From Sabellastarte sp. h YS-2021 (taxonomy: Eukaryota > Annelida > Polychaeta > Sabellida > Sabellidae): DNA of 64,000 nt. The stretch's first letter is position 1. Every line of letters starts with the position of its first letter. Position numbers and translations under genes: made by a program. Shown here in pieces: positions 26,001 through 31,759 of this stretch. The notes beneath the pieces are model-generated. The model was not told the DNA's origin. It made no database searches and was given only the letters and a program-made list of their open reading frames with translations. The stretch spans positions 81,773,566 through 81,837,565 of the forward strand of contig OZ024928.1 in the NCBI GenBank assembly GCA_964017235.1, read 5' to 3'.

Positions 26001-27914
26001 GTTTGAAGGAATTTGAGTTTGGGGGTGCTTCGCCTTGTATTTTTGGAAGAGGTGTAGGGGTGGATTAATTCTCTTAGGTAAACTGGTTGGCTTTGGTTGA
26101 GAATTTTGTATGTAATAAGGCCAATTTTAAATTGTACCCTGTATCTGACTGGTAGCAAATGGAGTTTTTTTAGTTGAGGGGTAATGTGAGCGAATTTAGA
26201 GGAACGGGTGACAATGCTGCAGAGTGAGTTTTGGACTAGCTGCAATCTCCTCAACTCAAAATCAGTGAGCAATAAAAAGAGTGAATTGCAATAATCCAAC
26301 CTGCGGTTCACCAAAGCATTCGCTAACAGCACTGATGTATTAAGGAACAGAAAAGGAAAAAAGGAACAGAAGTTACAGATAGGTGCAATCACTGATATGG
26401 ACACTGAATGAAGTCATGGAAATGGACAATGGTAAGTAGTGCTGTAACGAGTTGACCGAAACTCTAGTTGTAACTTGGCGGGCGATATTTGGGGACCACA
26501 TCGATTTACGCAATTTGAACTGGTAAGGGATACTAAGGACACAATTTTTTTTTCACAATTTTTTTTTTTTTTAAGTAAAGTAGAGCCGAGGTAACTATGT
26601 CTATCTCTGGACAGTCAGCAGTAAAACTCACTGGAGGGTTCGTGATAAAATTTCATTATTTCTTTTAAGTTCTAAGTGACACTAAATCTTTAAATATGGA
26701 TTAGACCGAGTTTTCTGTCCCAAAATATGCCTTTTTAAAACTGATGGATGGCATTTTGGGACAAAGTTCCTCGCTACACAAAAAACTTCAATATTTGAAA
26801 ATTACTGTCACTTTAAACTTTAAAATATCCACTTAAACGTATTAACAGTACAAAACATTTAGATGCAAGAATACAATTTTCTGTGTTTGCAGTAATATAG
26901 ACACTTTTTCTGCACTTCATGTTTCTATAAACAATGATGAAATTTTGCAAGTGAAATAAATTTTGGTAAATATATCCATTAACTACGCAAAAAGTTTATT
27001 TCTTTTAATGCGGGGCACATCCTTGATACTCAAGGTGGTAGCCTAGCTAGTAGTGGTGGTGGACCAATTCACGCCTGTGTACCTATTCACGCTCCCCCTC
27101 AAGATTCATAGTTTTTCATAGAAAAGATGTTTACCACATCATAGATAATTATCAAATTGATCATATACATTTGTAATTTATTGTGTAACTGTGATTGTTT
27201 TGGAGAAATTTAGGGGTGGGTGTGAATGGGTACACGGGCGTGAACTGGTCCACCACCACTACTGCTCAGCCAGTGAATTTCGTCACCTGCATTTCATGAC
27301 AAAATTAAATAATGTTTACACTTAATTTCCATCGTAAATTACATATTACTATTCTAAGTTGCAGTTGCATGTACTTAAACACAAGTATTACTGGCTTTTG
27401 AGGGTTTAAATGGCAGGTGACGAAATTCACTGGGTGACGAAATTCACTGGCTGAGCAGTACATGTTTAATGTCAGGATGCGTGCCATTTGTTGCCCTTCA
27501 GGACGTTTATGCTTTTTGCATACTTATGCCATCTGTCTCTCGCCAATACATCCATCTTTTAAAAACTGGCTGAGAGACAGATTAATCGGTCTAATATGGA
27601 TGGATTTTGAAATAAAATGTATTTGTATTATATTAATCAAGGCCAGCCACATTGAGTCCACGTTATTAATGACAAGCATATGAGCGCTGCTTAATATCAT
27701 TAGAAGAAAAGAAAAATTTATGCGAAACTTCGGCCGCGGTGTCGAAAACCTCGAAACGGCGAATCCTCCAAATTAACAACGAAACGTCTAAGAAACCTCT
27801 CCACACCCTCATGGAATGTGGTTTGTCACTTCTAAATATGCTTCCATGACATACCGCTTTTTTAGCTCTTGTAGGTTTTACACGGCAAAATATCTGTATA
27901 GTTTGTTTCACCAT
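804..27914 (-). CDS. KIF6: Kinesin-like protein KIF6, split gene (overview)
   Basis: This is a microtubule motor of the KIF6 group (kinesin-9 family), a class linked to cilia and flagella. Nineteen exons join with agreeing splice phases into 781 codons; direct joining of exon 19 to the candidate last exon would give about 843 residues, close to the roughly 800 of vertebrate KIF6. The P-loop GQTGSGKT falls at residues 94-101, switch I NQASTRSH at 214-221 and switch II DLAGSE at 247-252. The tail carries KIF6-type segments such as [16 protein letters not shown] and FEVWWAE. The 27-kb span is mostly intron filled with transposon debris. No frameshift or internal stop was seen in the exons. The 3' end of exon 13 and the last exons are the weak points. 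Identification rests on remembered family sequence, without a database search. Confidence 0.95.
1312..1850 (-). repeat. Helentron-family-1 array fragments in the KIF6 3' region
   Basis: Read on the minus strand, 1770-1850 and 1312-1570 contain degenerate copies of the module found at 19.2-19.9 kb (TTTTGGTGTGGTCAGATTT and GGTTTGCAATGTG). At least three units are present. The long reading frame from 1568 to 1176 is a by-product of this repeat. Confidence 0.75.
1586..1643 (-). CDS. KIF6: Possible KIF6 exon 20 (alternative 3' exon)
   Basis: After a good TTTTACAG acceptor the frame reads [16 protein letters not shown], a plausible helix. A donor at CCTG/GTGAAT would leave phase 1, and the next candidate exon then stops after five codons. 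If unspliced, the frame runs on to 1176 through a Helentron-like repeat, which is unlikely to be native coding sequence. It may be an alternative terminal exon or not an exon at all. Confidence 0.4.
2288..2413 (-). CDS. KIF6: KIF6 exon 19 (residues 740-781)
   Basis: Forty-two whole codons between a TCCTTCAG acceptor and a GTACTG donor encode a Gln/Pro-rich tail segment ([25 protein letters not shown]) ending SAESSQ. Sequence conservation is low here, as in other KIF6 tails, so the call rests on open phase and splice sites. Confidence 0.75.
2727..2862 (-). CDS. KIF6: KIF6 exon 18 (residues 694-739)
   Basis: The exon encodes [20 protein letters not shown] and then [18 protein letters not shown]. 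The vertebrate counterpart contains EIEHLQLLMDKAKVKLQ and FEVWWAEEA, so this is a strong KIF6 signature. Phase 2 in and phase 0 out; donor GTACAG. Confidence 0.94.
3521..3599 (-). CDS. KIF6: KIF6 exon 17 (residues 668-694)
   Basis: The 79-bp exon encodes [19 protein letters not shown] and a short helix IEEAKQ. It enters in phase 1 and leaves in phase 2, in agreement with exons 16 and 18, and corresponds to the vertebrate segment ending in EEKLRSQLEEEK. Confidence 0.85.
4240..4430 (-). mobile_element. Family-D Helentron-like fragment
   Basis: On the minus strand the sequence starts with a hairpin (ACCCCCACAG, loop, CTGTCGGGGT; 4403-4426) and continues with a unit on the theme GTATCTCAGAAACCGTAAGG and TTCATACTTGGCAGGGACAT, the same module as at 50233-50560. 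The 5' hairpin resembles that of DINE-1-type elements. Confidence 0.65.
4660..4735. repeat. GAT-rich imperfect microsatellite
   Basis: An imperfect GATGAT/AATGAT tract with interruptions lies in the intron between exons 16 and 17. Confidence 0.7.
4893..4943 (-). CDS. KIF6: KIF6 exon 16 (residues 651-668, microexon)
   Basis: A 51-bp exon between an ATTTCAG acceptor and a GTGAGT donor encodes [16 protein letters not shown]. It keeps phase 1 and matches the vertebrate stretch HLKEEITQRHIQQ in position and helical character. It sits between a LINE fragment and a family-D repeat. Confidence 0.82.
5110..6725 (-). pseudogene. CR1-like LINE, reverse transcriptase remnant
   Basis: Read on the minus strand from 6725, broken frames give reverse-transcriptase blocks in order: [14 protein letters not shown] then [16 protein letters not shown] (6570-6690); [15 protein letters not shown] and a degenerate [18 protein letters not shown] (6243-6548); [12 protein letters not shown] and [16 protein letters not shown] (5876-6082); [20 protein letters not shown] near 5375-5617. 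Stops and frameshifts separate the blocks, so it is dead. The 3' end carries a short TTCTAA-type tandem near 5125-5145, typical of CR1-like tails. It is 5'-truncated and lies in the intron between exons 15 and 16. Confidence 0.92.
6894..7055 (-). CDS. KIF6: KIF6 exon 15 (residues 597-651)
   Basis: The exon encodes [17 protein letters not shown] and [13 protein letters not shown], then [16 protein letters not shown]. This is a well conserved tail block of KIF6 (vertebrate QEAFEIFKRD and DDNKQILKQRF). Phase 1 in and out, TTCACAG acceptor and GTGAGT donor. Confidence 0.93.
7320..8920. mobile_element. 1.6-kb element with inverted termini made of tandem palindromes
   Basis: Two arrays of short palindromes of the type AGGGAATATG/CGTATTCCCT lie at 7320-7510 and 8785-8920. 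The second is the reverse complement of the first: AAAATGGTCAG between units and the GTTTTG edge match in inverted order. Both outer ends read TGTTA inward and are flanked by TATA (7316-7319) and TACA (8921-8924), a likely 4-bp target duplication with one change. The 1.3-kb interior is AT-rich and has no coding signal, so the element is non-autonomous. Its right end abuts KIF6 exon 14. Confidence 0.7.
8924..9268 (-). CDS. KIF6: KIF6 exon 14 (residues 482-597)
   Basis: The longest exon (345 bp) encodes [20 protein letters not shown], then a hydrophilic stretch with repeated SETV and RRETE segments and many Ser, Arg and Glu residues, likely disordered. It leaves in phase 1. The donor GTATGTTAA overlaps the end of the palindromic-TIR element at 7320-8920: only GTA comes from the target site and the rest from the transposon terminus. 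Confidence 0.88.
9270..9965. other. Intron 13 of KIF6, nothing recognised
   Basis: No repeat family could be assigned with confidence. The string CCCTATCTCATACCGTTTTG near 9525 is reminiscent of the 47-bp minisatellite unit at 20952-21186. Confidence 0.4.
9968..10133 (-). CDS. KIF6: KIF6 exon 13 (residues 427-481), 3' end uncertain
   Basis: The acceptor (AAAACAG) is clear. The peptide goes from a Ser/Pro-rich linker ([20 protein letters not shown]) into [13 protein letters not shown], which matches vertebrate QRDNEI. The 3' end is not clear: reading continues to a stop at 9942-9944, and no GT in the expected place gives the phase 1 needed by exon 14. The end given assumes a GC donor after GAAATCA. 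A weak GT donor inside AAAGGTCTCC would also fit in phase but drops QRDNEI. Confidence 0.75.
10606..10711 (-). CDS. KIF6: KIF6 exon 12 (residues 391-426)
   Basis: The 106-bp exon encodes [12 protein letters not shown] and [15 protein letters not shown], matching the vertebrate segment containing GADMRKVHHCF. Phase 2 in and phase 0 out agree with neighbours. The 3.2-kb intron before it contains a large family-B Helentron-like copy. Confidence 0.92.
11286..11318. repeat. Poly-C tract, 33 bp
   Basis: An uninterrupted run of 33 C bases within intron 11. Length in an assembly at such a run is unreliable. Confidence 0.95.
11489..13764 (-). mobile_element. Family-B Helentron-like element (minus strand)
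   Basis: On the minus strand the 5' end near 13764 is a hairpin (CCCGTCAGGGGCGC) followed by GCTTATTTGTTTTC, the same head as at 44622, and a (GCC)n stretch at 13690-13710. The 3' end is a stem-loop (GTTTTTGTTAGCAAAAAC) followed by CTAG at 11489, as at 49366. Between them lies a degenerate tandem of about 140-bp units (12500-13250) with the theme AAGGTGACCATAAAATAAG. It sits between KIF6 exons 11 and 12. No coding sequence is seen. Confidence 0.7.
11880..12393 (-). mobile_element. Family-C-related repeat nested in the family-B copy
   Basis: The segment matches 23870-24262 over most of its length (shared strings AATGAGAAAATTGTGATAAA and GATTTGCATGGAT-type blocks, then GGTATCTTTT and AAAAGCATGTCTCTG). 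Its GC-rich head at 12355-12393 is the 5' end on the minus strand. It appears to lie inside the family-B element. Confidence 0.65.
13957..14147 (-). CDS. KIF6: KIF6 exon 11 (residues 328-391, end of motor)
   Basis: The exon encodes [17 protein letters not shown], the last motor helix, then a charged helix with [14 protein letters not shown] typical of KIF6 just after the motor. It ends in phase 2 at AG/GTGTGG. The 5' hairpin of a Helentron-like element lies about 200 bp downstream in the intron. Confidence 0.94.
14160..14900. other. KIF6 intron 10, nothing recognised
   Basis: AT-rich sequence with no repeat family, RNA or coding signal that I can support. Confidence 0.5.
14918..15061 (-). 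CDS. KIF6: KIF6 exon 10 (residues 280-327)
   Basis: The exon is 48 whole codons with [20 protein letters not shown], the loop-12/alpha-5 microtubule-binding region, followed by [10 protein letters not shown]. The donor is GTAGGT. A second possible donor four bases on (GTATAT) would break the frame into exon 11. Confidence 0.94.
15383..15470 (-). CDS. KIF6: KIF6 exon 9 (residues 250-279, switch II)
   Basis: The 88-bp exon completes switch II (SERVSKTGV) and encodes [14 protein letters not shown], the relay helix of the motor in its KIF6 form. It ends in phase 0 at a GTAAAC donor. Confidence 0.94.
15790..16110. repeat. Two degenerate tandem units, about 170 bp each
   Basis: The block TTATAATTTCTTCTGATTT with ATATTTTAAGTTTTCCTTC at 15855-15915 recurs as TATAATTTCTTCAGATTTTG with ATATTTTAAGTCTTCCTTCC at 16015-16075. 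An (AT)n run is at 15536-15553, farther left in the same intron. Confidence 0.6.
16244..16362 (-). CDS. KIF6: KIF6 exon 8 (residues 211-250, switch I)
   Basis: The exon contains [17 protein letters not shown], with switch I (NxxSxRSH type), and LHLVDLAG, the start of switch II. The last glycine codon is split with exon 9 (phase 2). Acceptor TTGCAG and donor GTATGT are standard. Confidence 0.95.
16363..16886. other. KIF6 intron 7, nothing recognised
   Basis: AT-rich intron without recognisable repeats or coding potential. Confidence 0.5.
16887..17016 (-). CDS. KIF6: KIF6 exon 7 (residues 167-210)
   Basis: The 130-bp exon encodes [14 protein letters not shown] and then [15 protein letters not shown]. 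This is the segment leading to switch I and is strongly conserved in KIF6. Phase 2 enters and phase 0 leaves; the donor is GTAAAA. Confidence 0.94.
17017..17588. other. KIF6 intron 6, nothing recognised
   Basis: AT-rich intron without recognisable repeats or coding potential. Confidence 0.5.
17589..17698 (-). CDS. KIF6: KIF6 exon 6 (residues 131-167)
   Basis: The 110-bp exon encodes [15 protein letters not shown] followed by SGYDLLDP, the central motor strand common to kinesins (SYLEIYNE). It ends in phase 2 after the codon start of a proline. The donor is GTAAGA. Confidence 0.93.
17875..18120 (-). mobile_element. tRNA-derived SINE, mollusc type
   Basis: Read on the minus strand, a tRNA-like head contains a B-box GGTTCAAACCC (18042-18052) preceded by CACCTCCTACCTCTGAGGTT. 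The body has GTGGGAAAGTTGGTAGTTGC and ends TACTGGTTTCCTCTGCC, a 3' domain common in molluscan SINEs. The tail is AAATAAATAAAT. The A-box is degenerate. It lies in the intron between KIF6 exons 5 and 6 in the sense direction of the gene. Confidence 0.75.
18441..18545 (-). CDS. KIF6: KIF6 exon 5 (residues 96-130, P-loop)
   Basis: The exon starts with [12 protein letters not shown], the ATP-binding P-loop, and continues with [14 protein letters not shown], close to vertebrate KIF6. It is 35 whole codons in phase 0 with a TTTACAG acceptor and GTATGT donor. The P-loop is split between exons 4 and 5 directly after GQ. Confidence 0.95.
18855..19969 (+). mobile_element. Family-1 Helentron/DINE-1-like element, both ends present
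   Basis: The 5' end is a hairpin (TATCCACCGGAT, AGC, ATCCGGTGGATA) followed by CTATGGATTT and a GCC-rich stretch. The 3' end repeats GGTGGATAC, then a stem-loop GCATCGG-TTC-TCCGATGC and a CTAG terminus at 19966-19969. This layout resembles non-autonomous Helentrons (HINE, such as Drosophila DINE-1), which begin with a hairpin ending in GGGTATACTAGATT. The core is an array of about 147-bp units (19250-19900). No protein is encoded. Confidence 0.75.
19250..19900 (+). repeat. Core array of family 1 (about 147-bp units)
   Basis: Units run CTTATAACTCGCTTATTATT, GGTCCTAGAGGTTTGGGATG, GAAATCATGGGCTGGGAATC, GTCAGATTTGACCTTGGACC, CCTTCAAGGTCAAACGAGG. Four to five units are present with some truncated. 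Each carries TCAAGGTCA. Confidence 0.9.
20055..20103. repeat. Poly-T/poly-G junction (T23 G26)
   Basis: Twenty-three T followed directly by 26 G bases, 86 bp after the end of the family-1 element. Confidence 0.95.
20395..20437 (-). CDS. KIF6: KIF6 exon 4 (residues 82-95, start of P-loop)
   Basis: This 43-bp exon encodes [14 protein letters not shown], the strand leading into the nucleotide-binding P-loop; the last two residues are the G and Q of GQTGSGKT. A pyrimidine-rich acceptor and a GTATGT donor flank it. It is too short to be found as an open reading frame and was recognised by its motif and phase. Confidence 0.93.
20952..21186. repeat. 47-bp minisatellite, five units
   Basis: Five head-to-tail units start at 20952, 20999, 21046, 21093 and 21140. 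The unit contains GGTAAAAACATTCACTCTAA and CTATCTCACTCCGTTTTC. Units differ at only a few positions, so expansion is recent. Confidence 0.93.
21690..22390 (-). mobile_element. Family-B-related Helentron-like copy
   Basis: The right edge contains AAGGGCGCTTATTTGTTTTC on the minus strand, the family-B head, although its hairpin partner is eroded. The left part shares the module with TATGGTTTCCTAT and CAATAATAAAGGAGAT (reverse of the 48.3-49.3 kb array). The 3' terminus was not found. Confidence 0.65.
22480..22930. repeat. Interspersed repeat J, uninterrupted copy
   Basis: The segment from TTACATGGTTT-like sequence through CCCTTTGACAAATATCC, GTGACGTAATTAGGACATTC and CTCCTGACTTTAATTTTCA to GACAGAAAGACAT recurs at 31760-33180, where a LINE splits it. 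The element class is unknown. Confidence 0.8.
22967..23041 (-). CDS. KIF6: KIF6 exon 3 (residues 57-81)
   Basis: The 75-bp exon encodes [18 protein letters not shown] and then ARPVID, the kinesin helix before the P-loop strand. It has a TTTTTTCAG acceptor and GTAAGT donor; phases 2 in and 2 out agree with its neighbours. Confidence 0.92.
23200..24262 (-). mobile_element. Family-C Helentron-like copy (minus strand)
   Basis: The left part (23200-23640) has about three units of a module that reads on the minus strand like the 155-bp array at 57.9-59.0 kb (GTCAGCTATAACATAGTGAA, GAGTAAATCACTTGTAACTT themes). The right end (24190-24262) is GC-rich like the 5' heads of related elements. A copy of its right half is at 11880-12393. 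Confidence 0.7.
24514..24620 (-). CDS. KIF6: KIF6 exon 2 (residues 21-56)
   Basis: A TTTTCAG acceptor and a GTGAGA donor bound 107 bp that enter in phase 0 and leave in phase 2. The peptide contains YEIDEENG and [12 protein letters not shown], matching the KIF6-specific region between the first strand and the FxxVFE helix. Its 3.2-kb upstream intron holds a LINE, two MITEs and a Helentron-like copy. Confidence 0.92.
24709..25390 (-). mobile_element. Family-1-type Helentron-like copy (minus strand)
   Basis: On the minus strand the copy holds five or more modules (CCTCTACGACCAATAATA reversed) and ends with GGGCATACACTGTGTCGAGA and CTAA at 24709-24712, matching the terminus at 56538 but with the final CTAG mutated. 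No 5' hairpin was found. It lies in KIF6 intron 1. Confidence 0.72.
25611..26430 (-). pseudogene. CR1-like LINE 3' fragment, family 2
   Basis: Minus-strand translation gives the C-terminal part of a reverse transcriptase: [50 protein letters not shown] and [16 protein letters not shown]. The 3' end has a short TCTAA tandem tail (25609-25623). An A20 run at 25925-25944 interrupts it. It is 5'-truncated and in KIF6 intron 1. The same family is at 31830-32890. Confidence 0.9.
27053..27259. mobile_element. MITE M1, Tc1/mariner type, TA-flanked
   Basis: A 207-bp element with inverted ends GTGGTGGTGGACCA and its complement. Inside the ends, ATTCACGCC-type strings also pair. TA dinucleotides at 27051-27052 and 27260-27261 are the target duplication. 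A second copy is at 41788-42003. It lies in KIF6 intron 1. Confidence 0.85.
27262..27458. mobile_element. MITE M2, TA-flanked, abutting M1
   Basis: A 197-bp element with ends CTGCTCAGCCAGTGAATTTC at 27262 and the complement at 27439-27458. The right arm carries an extra copy of TGACGAAATTCACTGG. Flanking TA is at 27260-27261 and 27459-27460. The left TA is shared with M1. Confidence 0.85.
27855..27914 (-). CDS. KIF6: KIF6 exon 1 (residues 1-20, start codon)
   Basis: The exon opens with ATG and encodes [14 protein letters not shown], the first beta strand of the KIF6 motor, which is almost the same in vertebrates. It ends in phase 0 at a GTATGT donor. The conserved first residues fix the start codon. 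Any 5' UTR lies in the short interval before LINE sequence begins near 28045; I saw no clear promoter motif there. Confidence 0.93.
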
Positions 27915-28044
27915 TTTAAATCAATTTATAAGCAGAAGTAATTTTAAAACATGCTTAAAAATGAGAAATTCAAATTTTTCATGTAAAAACGAGCAACTGT
28001 CCGCCATTTGTAAACATACAAGTGTTGACAGATATCGAATAACT

Positions 28045-29250
28045 ATTTTGACGCTAATATATACTGACGGTTGTGAAACCTGGGGTGCTTTCTTGAGCAC
28101 AAAAGATAAGATATTTAATATAAATCATGAAAAATACAGTTTATTTGATGAGCCATGCTTTGAAAAACTAGACATTAAATACTTAAAAACGTGTTGGGTG
28201 TCCATAGAAAGTCCTGCAATGCTGTGGTTAGAGGGGAACTTGGTAGATACCCGATTACCATATATACTTTAAAGCAAGTAGTGAAGAACTGGCTCAGAAT
28301 GGAAATCATGAGTTTGATACAGTGCTTTACAATGCTTGTTTATCCATTTTCAAAATTCTGTCAGAAAACAAATCATGCTGGCTTTCCCACATAAAAAATC
28401 TCATTAAATGTAAGCTTGGCCTCATCCATCTATGGGATAACTAGGGTCACAAAACCAAAACCAAAGCTCAGGCAAGTAAAGTTGAAATTTATTTTTGAAT
28501 TCCAGTGGCTGAATGAATTAAGTAGAAATATCCACCAAGGTGATGGGTAGGGAAATAAATTAAGAACATAGTATAAATTCAAAAGGAAGTTTGAGTATGA
28601 AAAATATTTAGATTTAGAATCCAATTTCTTTAGAAGAAGGAACATAAAAAATTCAGAATAAATTCACACAGACTAGAAATAGAAATAGAGAGATATGCCA
28701 GTAAAGGAAAAAGGGAAAAAAAATGAGAAAGATAAAAGGTTATGTAAGAACTGTGACAAGCAAAAAATAGAAGATGAAGAACATGTACTAATGTCATGTC
28801 CAATGTATCAACAACTGAGACAGCATATGTTGGAGTCACTTATTGACATTTTCCCAGGGTTAAGTGATTTAAATGATGCAGAAAGGTTTACATTTATAAT
28901 GAAATGTTGTGACTATGAATGTACCAATCTGCTATCAAAAATGTTAGTCCAAGTGTCACTTCTAAGAGGTACACTTTAATGTTTTAATCATATATATATA
29001 TGTCTATGCATCTAAAAATCAAATATCCATACTAATACGACTAAAACCAGGTAGCTGCATAGTGTCAAATAATTTGTGCTGCCTCCTAGTGTTATTAATA
29101 TATAAAAATATATTACAATGCCATTCTCTCTCCTGCCAATTTAAGATCTTACGATTATATTCTAGTCCTATAACTAGTTGTTAGCTACCTTAGTTAAGCC
29201 TGTGTTGTATTTGCAAAATACTTTATTGTATAAGTCTAGCAAATAAATAG
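28045..29250 (+). pseudogene. LINE 3' fragment upstream of KIF6
   Basis: Plus-strand frames with shifts give typical LINE C-terminal blocks: YTDGCETWG (near 28055), MLGVHRKSCNAVVRGELGRY (28191-28250, shifted) and the terminal zinc-finger-like segment RLCKNCDKQKIEDEEHVLMS plus CPMYQQLRQHM (28695-28979, intact to a stop). The catalytic core is missing. The fragment starts about 130 bp upstream of the KIF6 start codon on the opposite strand. Confidence 0.85.
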
Positions 29251-31735
29251 TTTGAGTTTCAGTTTACTGAATTGAATTATCCTGAAACTTTTTACATCAC
29301 ATTAATTTTGTATTTACCAGTTTTCATCACAACGTAATACAAAATACAAATTATTTTATCTGTTTATATAGTTATAAGAGAAACAATAAATTGTGTCAGT
29401 GAATAGTGAGTCAGACTTTATTTTTTCTCTCCCTTATAATCAAAATTAATATTTCTGAATATTTCAATCTGTACATGACAGTTCACATCAAAGGCTGGGA
29501 GTGGGGTGGAAACAGTTCCTAAGGTTCTGAAATGGCCTCCGCTTGGAACTGGTTGATCTGTGGTCAAATCCTTCAGATCAAATAGTTATTTGAGTGAAAA
29601 ATATCAGTTTGGGGATCAATTGTCCACAAAAATGGGTTGTGTTAGTGAACAATTGATTAAAATCATTATTTAATATTATATAACAAGACCAGTTCAGTGA
29701 ATTCAGATAATAATAAGTCAATATAATAAATTATAATTTATTGTAATAATTTATGTTTATACAGTATGTTGATTGTATTGGTAGGAAATAAAATAAATCT
29801 CTGTTAAAAAAATTACTGAATTTTTAATCCAATGTGTTATTATACATCTTTGCTGAAATAGTAATATAACTCATCTGACCAATGTGTTCAGAGTAATCAG
29901 ATGAAACCTATACCTGAGTATAGGGTGTGATAATGGATCCCCCTTAGAGCAAATAAAGTCAAATTTCAGCAATACAATGATTTATTCATTGTATGGGTAT
30001 AAATTATTCATACTTCATACTACTATACCCATAATCCAACTACTAAGTAGTAGGATATATAATTTATTTTTGTTGGTAAAAAAAATGAAACTATATTAAC
30101 AGAAATGGAAATCCAGCAATTTTGTATATGCTTAAAATCTTGTTTGGAATATTTGTAAAATGATGAAATCTTAATTTGTTCGCTGAGCAAATTAAGAAAA
30201 TTAGTTTATTTTGAATCATTATAACAAGTTCCCACACCAAAAAGATCTTCAAATGTATTAACTTACCATCAAGGCACAAATACACACGTGAATTAAGTAT
30301 GATTGCTACATCAAGAGCACTGAATGTTCCCTCCAATATATTGTGGAGACAAAATGACCTATCAGACAAAGGATGTATTAACACTACAGAAGTGTTAAAA
30401 ATTCAGTGCACACAGTTCTACCCCTGTCTATAGACACTTTACACAACTTGAACATAGTGTCAAGAATATGGAGTTCTGTATTGTTCAATTGATGGGGAGT
30501 ACACCAACCCAGAGTCCACCACTAAATGTAAAAGACAGGCAGGAGTTATTTTACATCAGGGCCTTTCCCAAACTCCACCCAATGTCATCAACATATTTGG
30601 GTGAGTTATGTCCTCTTACTGCACCCCTGACCCAGGTGCCTATGTTATTTAATATATATATCATTGTAATTGAGAGTGCCTTTTCTAATAATAATAATTA
30701 TAAAAAATAATTAAAAACAATAATAATAATAATTTAATGCTTCAGTTTTGTTTTTGAAGGGAAAATATGAAAACTAGTTTCTCATATTTTAATCAAAGCT
30801 ACTTGCCTGGCAAAAAAACAAGTTTAATCTTATACATCATATAAGAACAATTTGCAGATCAATAAGGTCATTAAATTTCAACACATTTAGCTTTATAAAC
30901 AAACTTGTGGCTCTTAATAATCTCTTTGGTTTGCATAATAATTGAACTGCTATTTTTTATAATACAATTTGTAAAGGTCATGTAAAGGATATGTAAATTA
31001 TTTCATGCAATTACTGGTAAAGCATTTATTACTAGTGGCAAGTATCATTGGGAATCAATTTGTCGATACTTATAATGTTTTATTGAAAGAATGGCATATT
31101 TTGTGGTGCAATTAACTTTGAGCCATTTGACAGGGCTATGTCAAGCAATAGAATTTTAGAGATTTATGAGAAAAAAGACAAAGAATCCATGAGGAATGAG
31201 TTTAGCTTCTATGTTTGAGTTGGAAGGATGTAAATTAGGCCAAAAATGTTAATCGTGTCATAACCTGTCACAAAACATCAATGAGTGATCAGTGATAATC
31301 CAACGTGATCTTGAAGAATAAAAGGTTTTAAAGGGATGCATGCATTGGCAAGCAACTTAATTGTTACTTATGCTGTGTTCAGGCGGAAACTCACAAGTGA
31401 TAATCATGAGTAAAAATGCCAAGAACAATGTCATGGGCCATATTTACTGCTTGAGACCAGGGTACCTCTAGAAACTTTCCAATTTTTTACCTTCACCTCT
31501 AATGACAACAAAGATGCAGAAAACATTGCTTTCATTACATGTTAAACAAGATGAACTTGGAGAGAACAGAATGCTCGACTTGATGTAACCTGACTCACGA
31601 ATGTTACAAAGCATTCTCACCCATCTATTGTCATTTAAATATTAACTGTGTAATATAATTTATTGTCATTTAAATATGAATAAAACACTTTGGCATGAAA
31701 TGTTTGTGAAAGCCATTTTTATTTGCGATCTCTTC
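29251..31735. other. AT-rich intergenic stretch
   Basis: No gene or repeat family recognised. An AATAAT-type microsatellite lies at 30685-30735. An 80-codon frame at 30468-30710 has no recognisable domain. Confidence 0.5.
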
Positions 31736-31759
31736 TGAGCATTATTACTATAGTTGTAG

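Noticed and set aside
28695..28979. A small independent gene with a CxxC-CP motif
   Set aside because: The cysteine pattern and LGVHRKS block upstream are the C-terminal end of a LINE protein.
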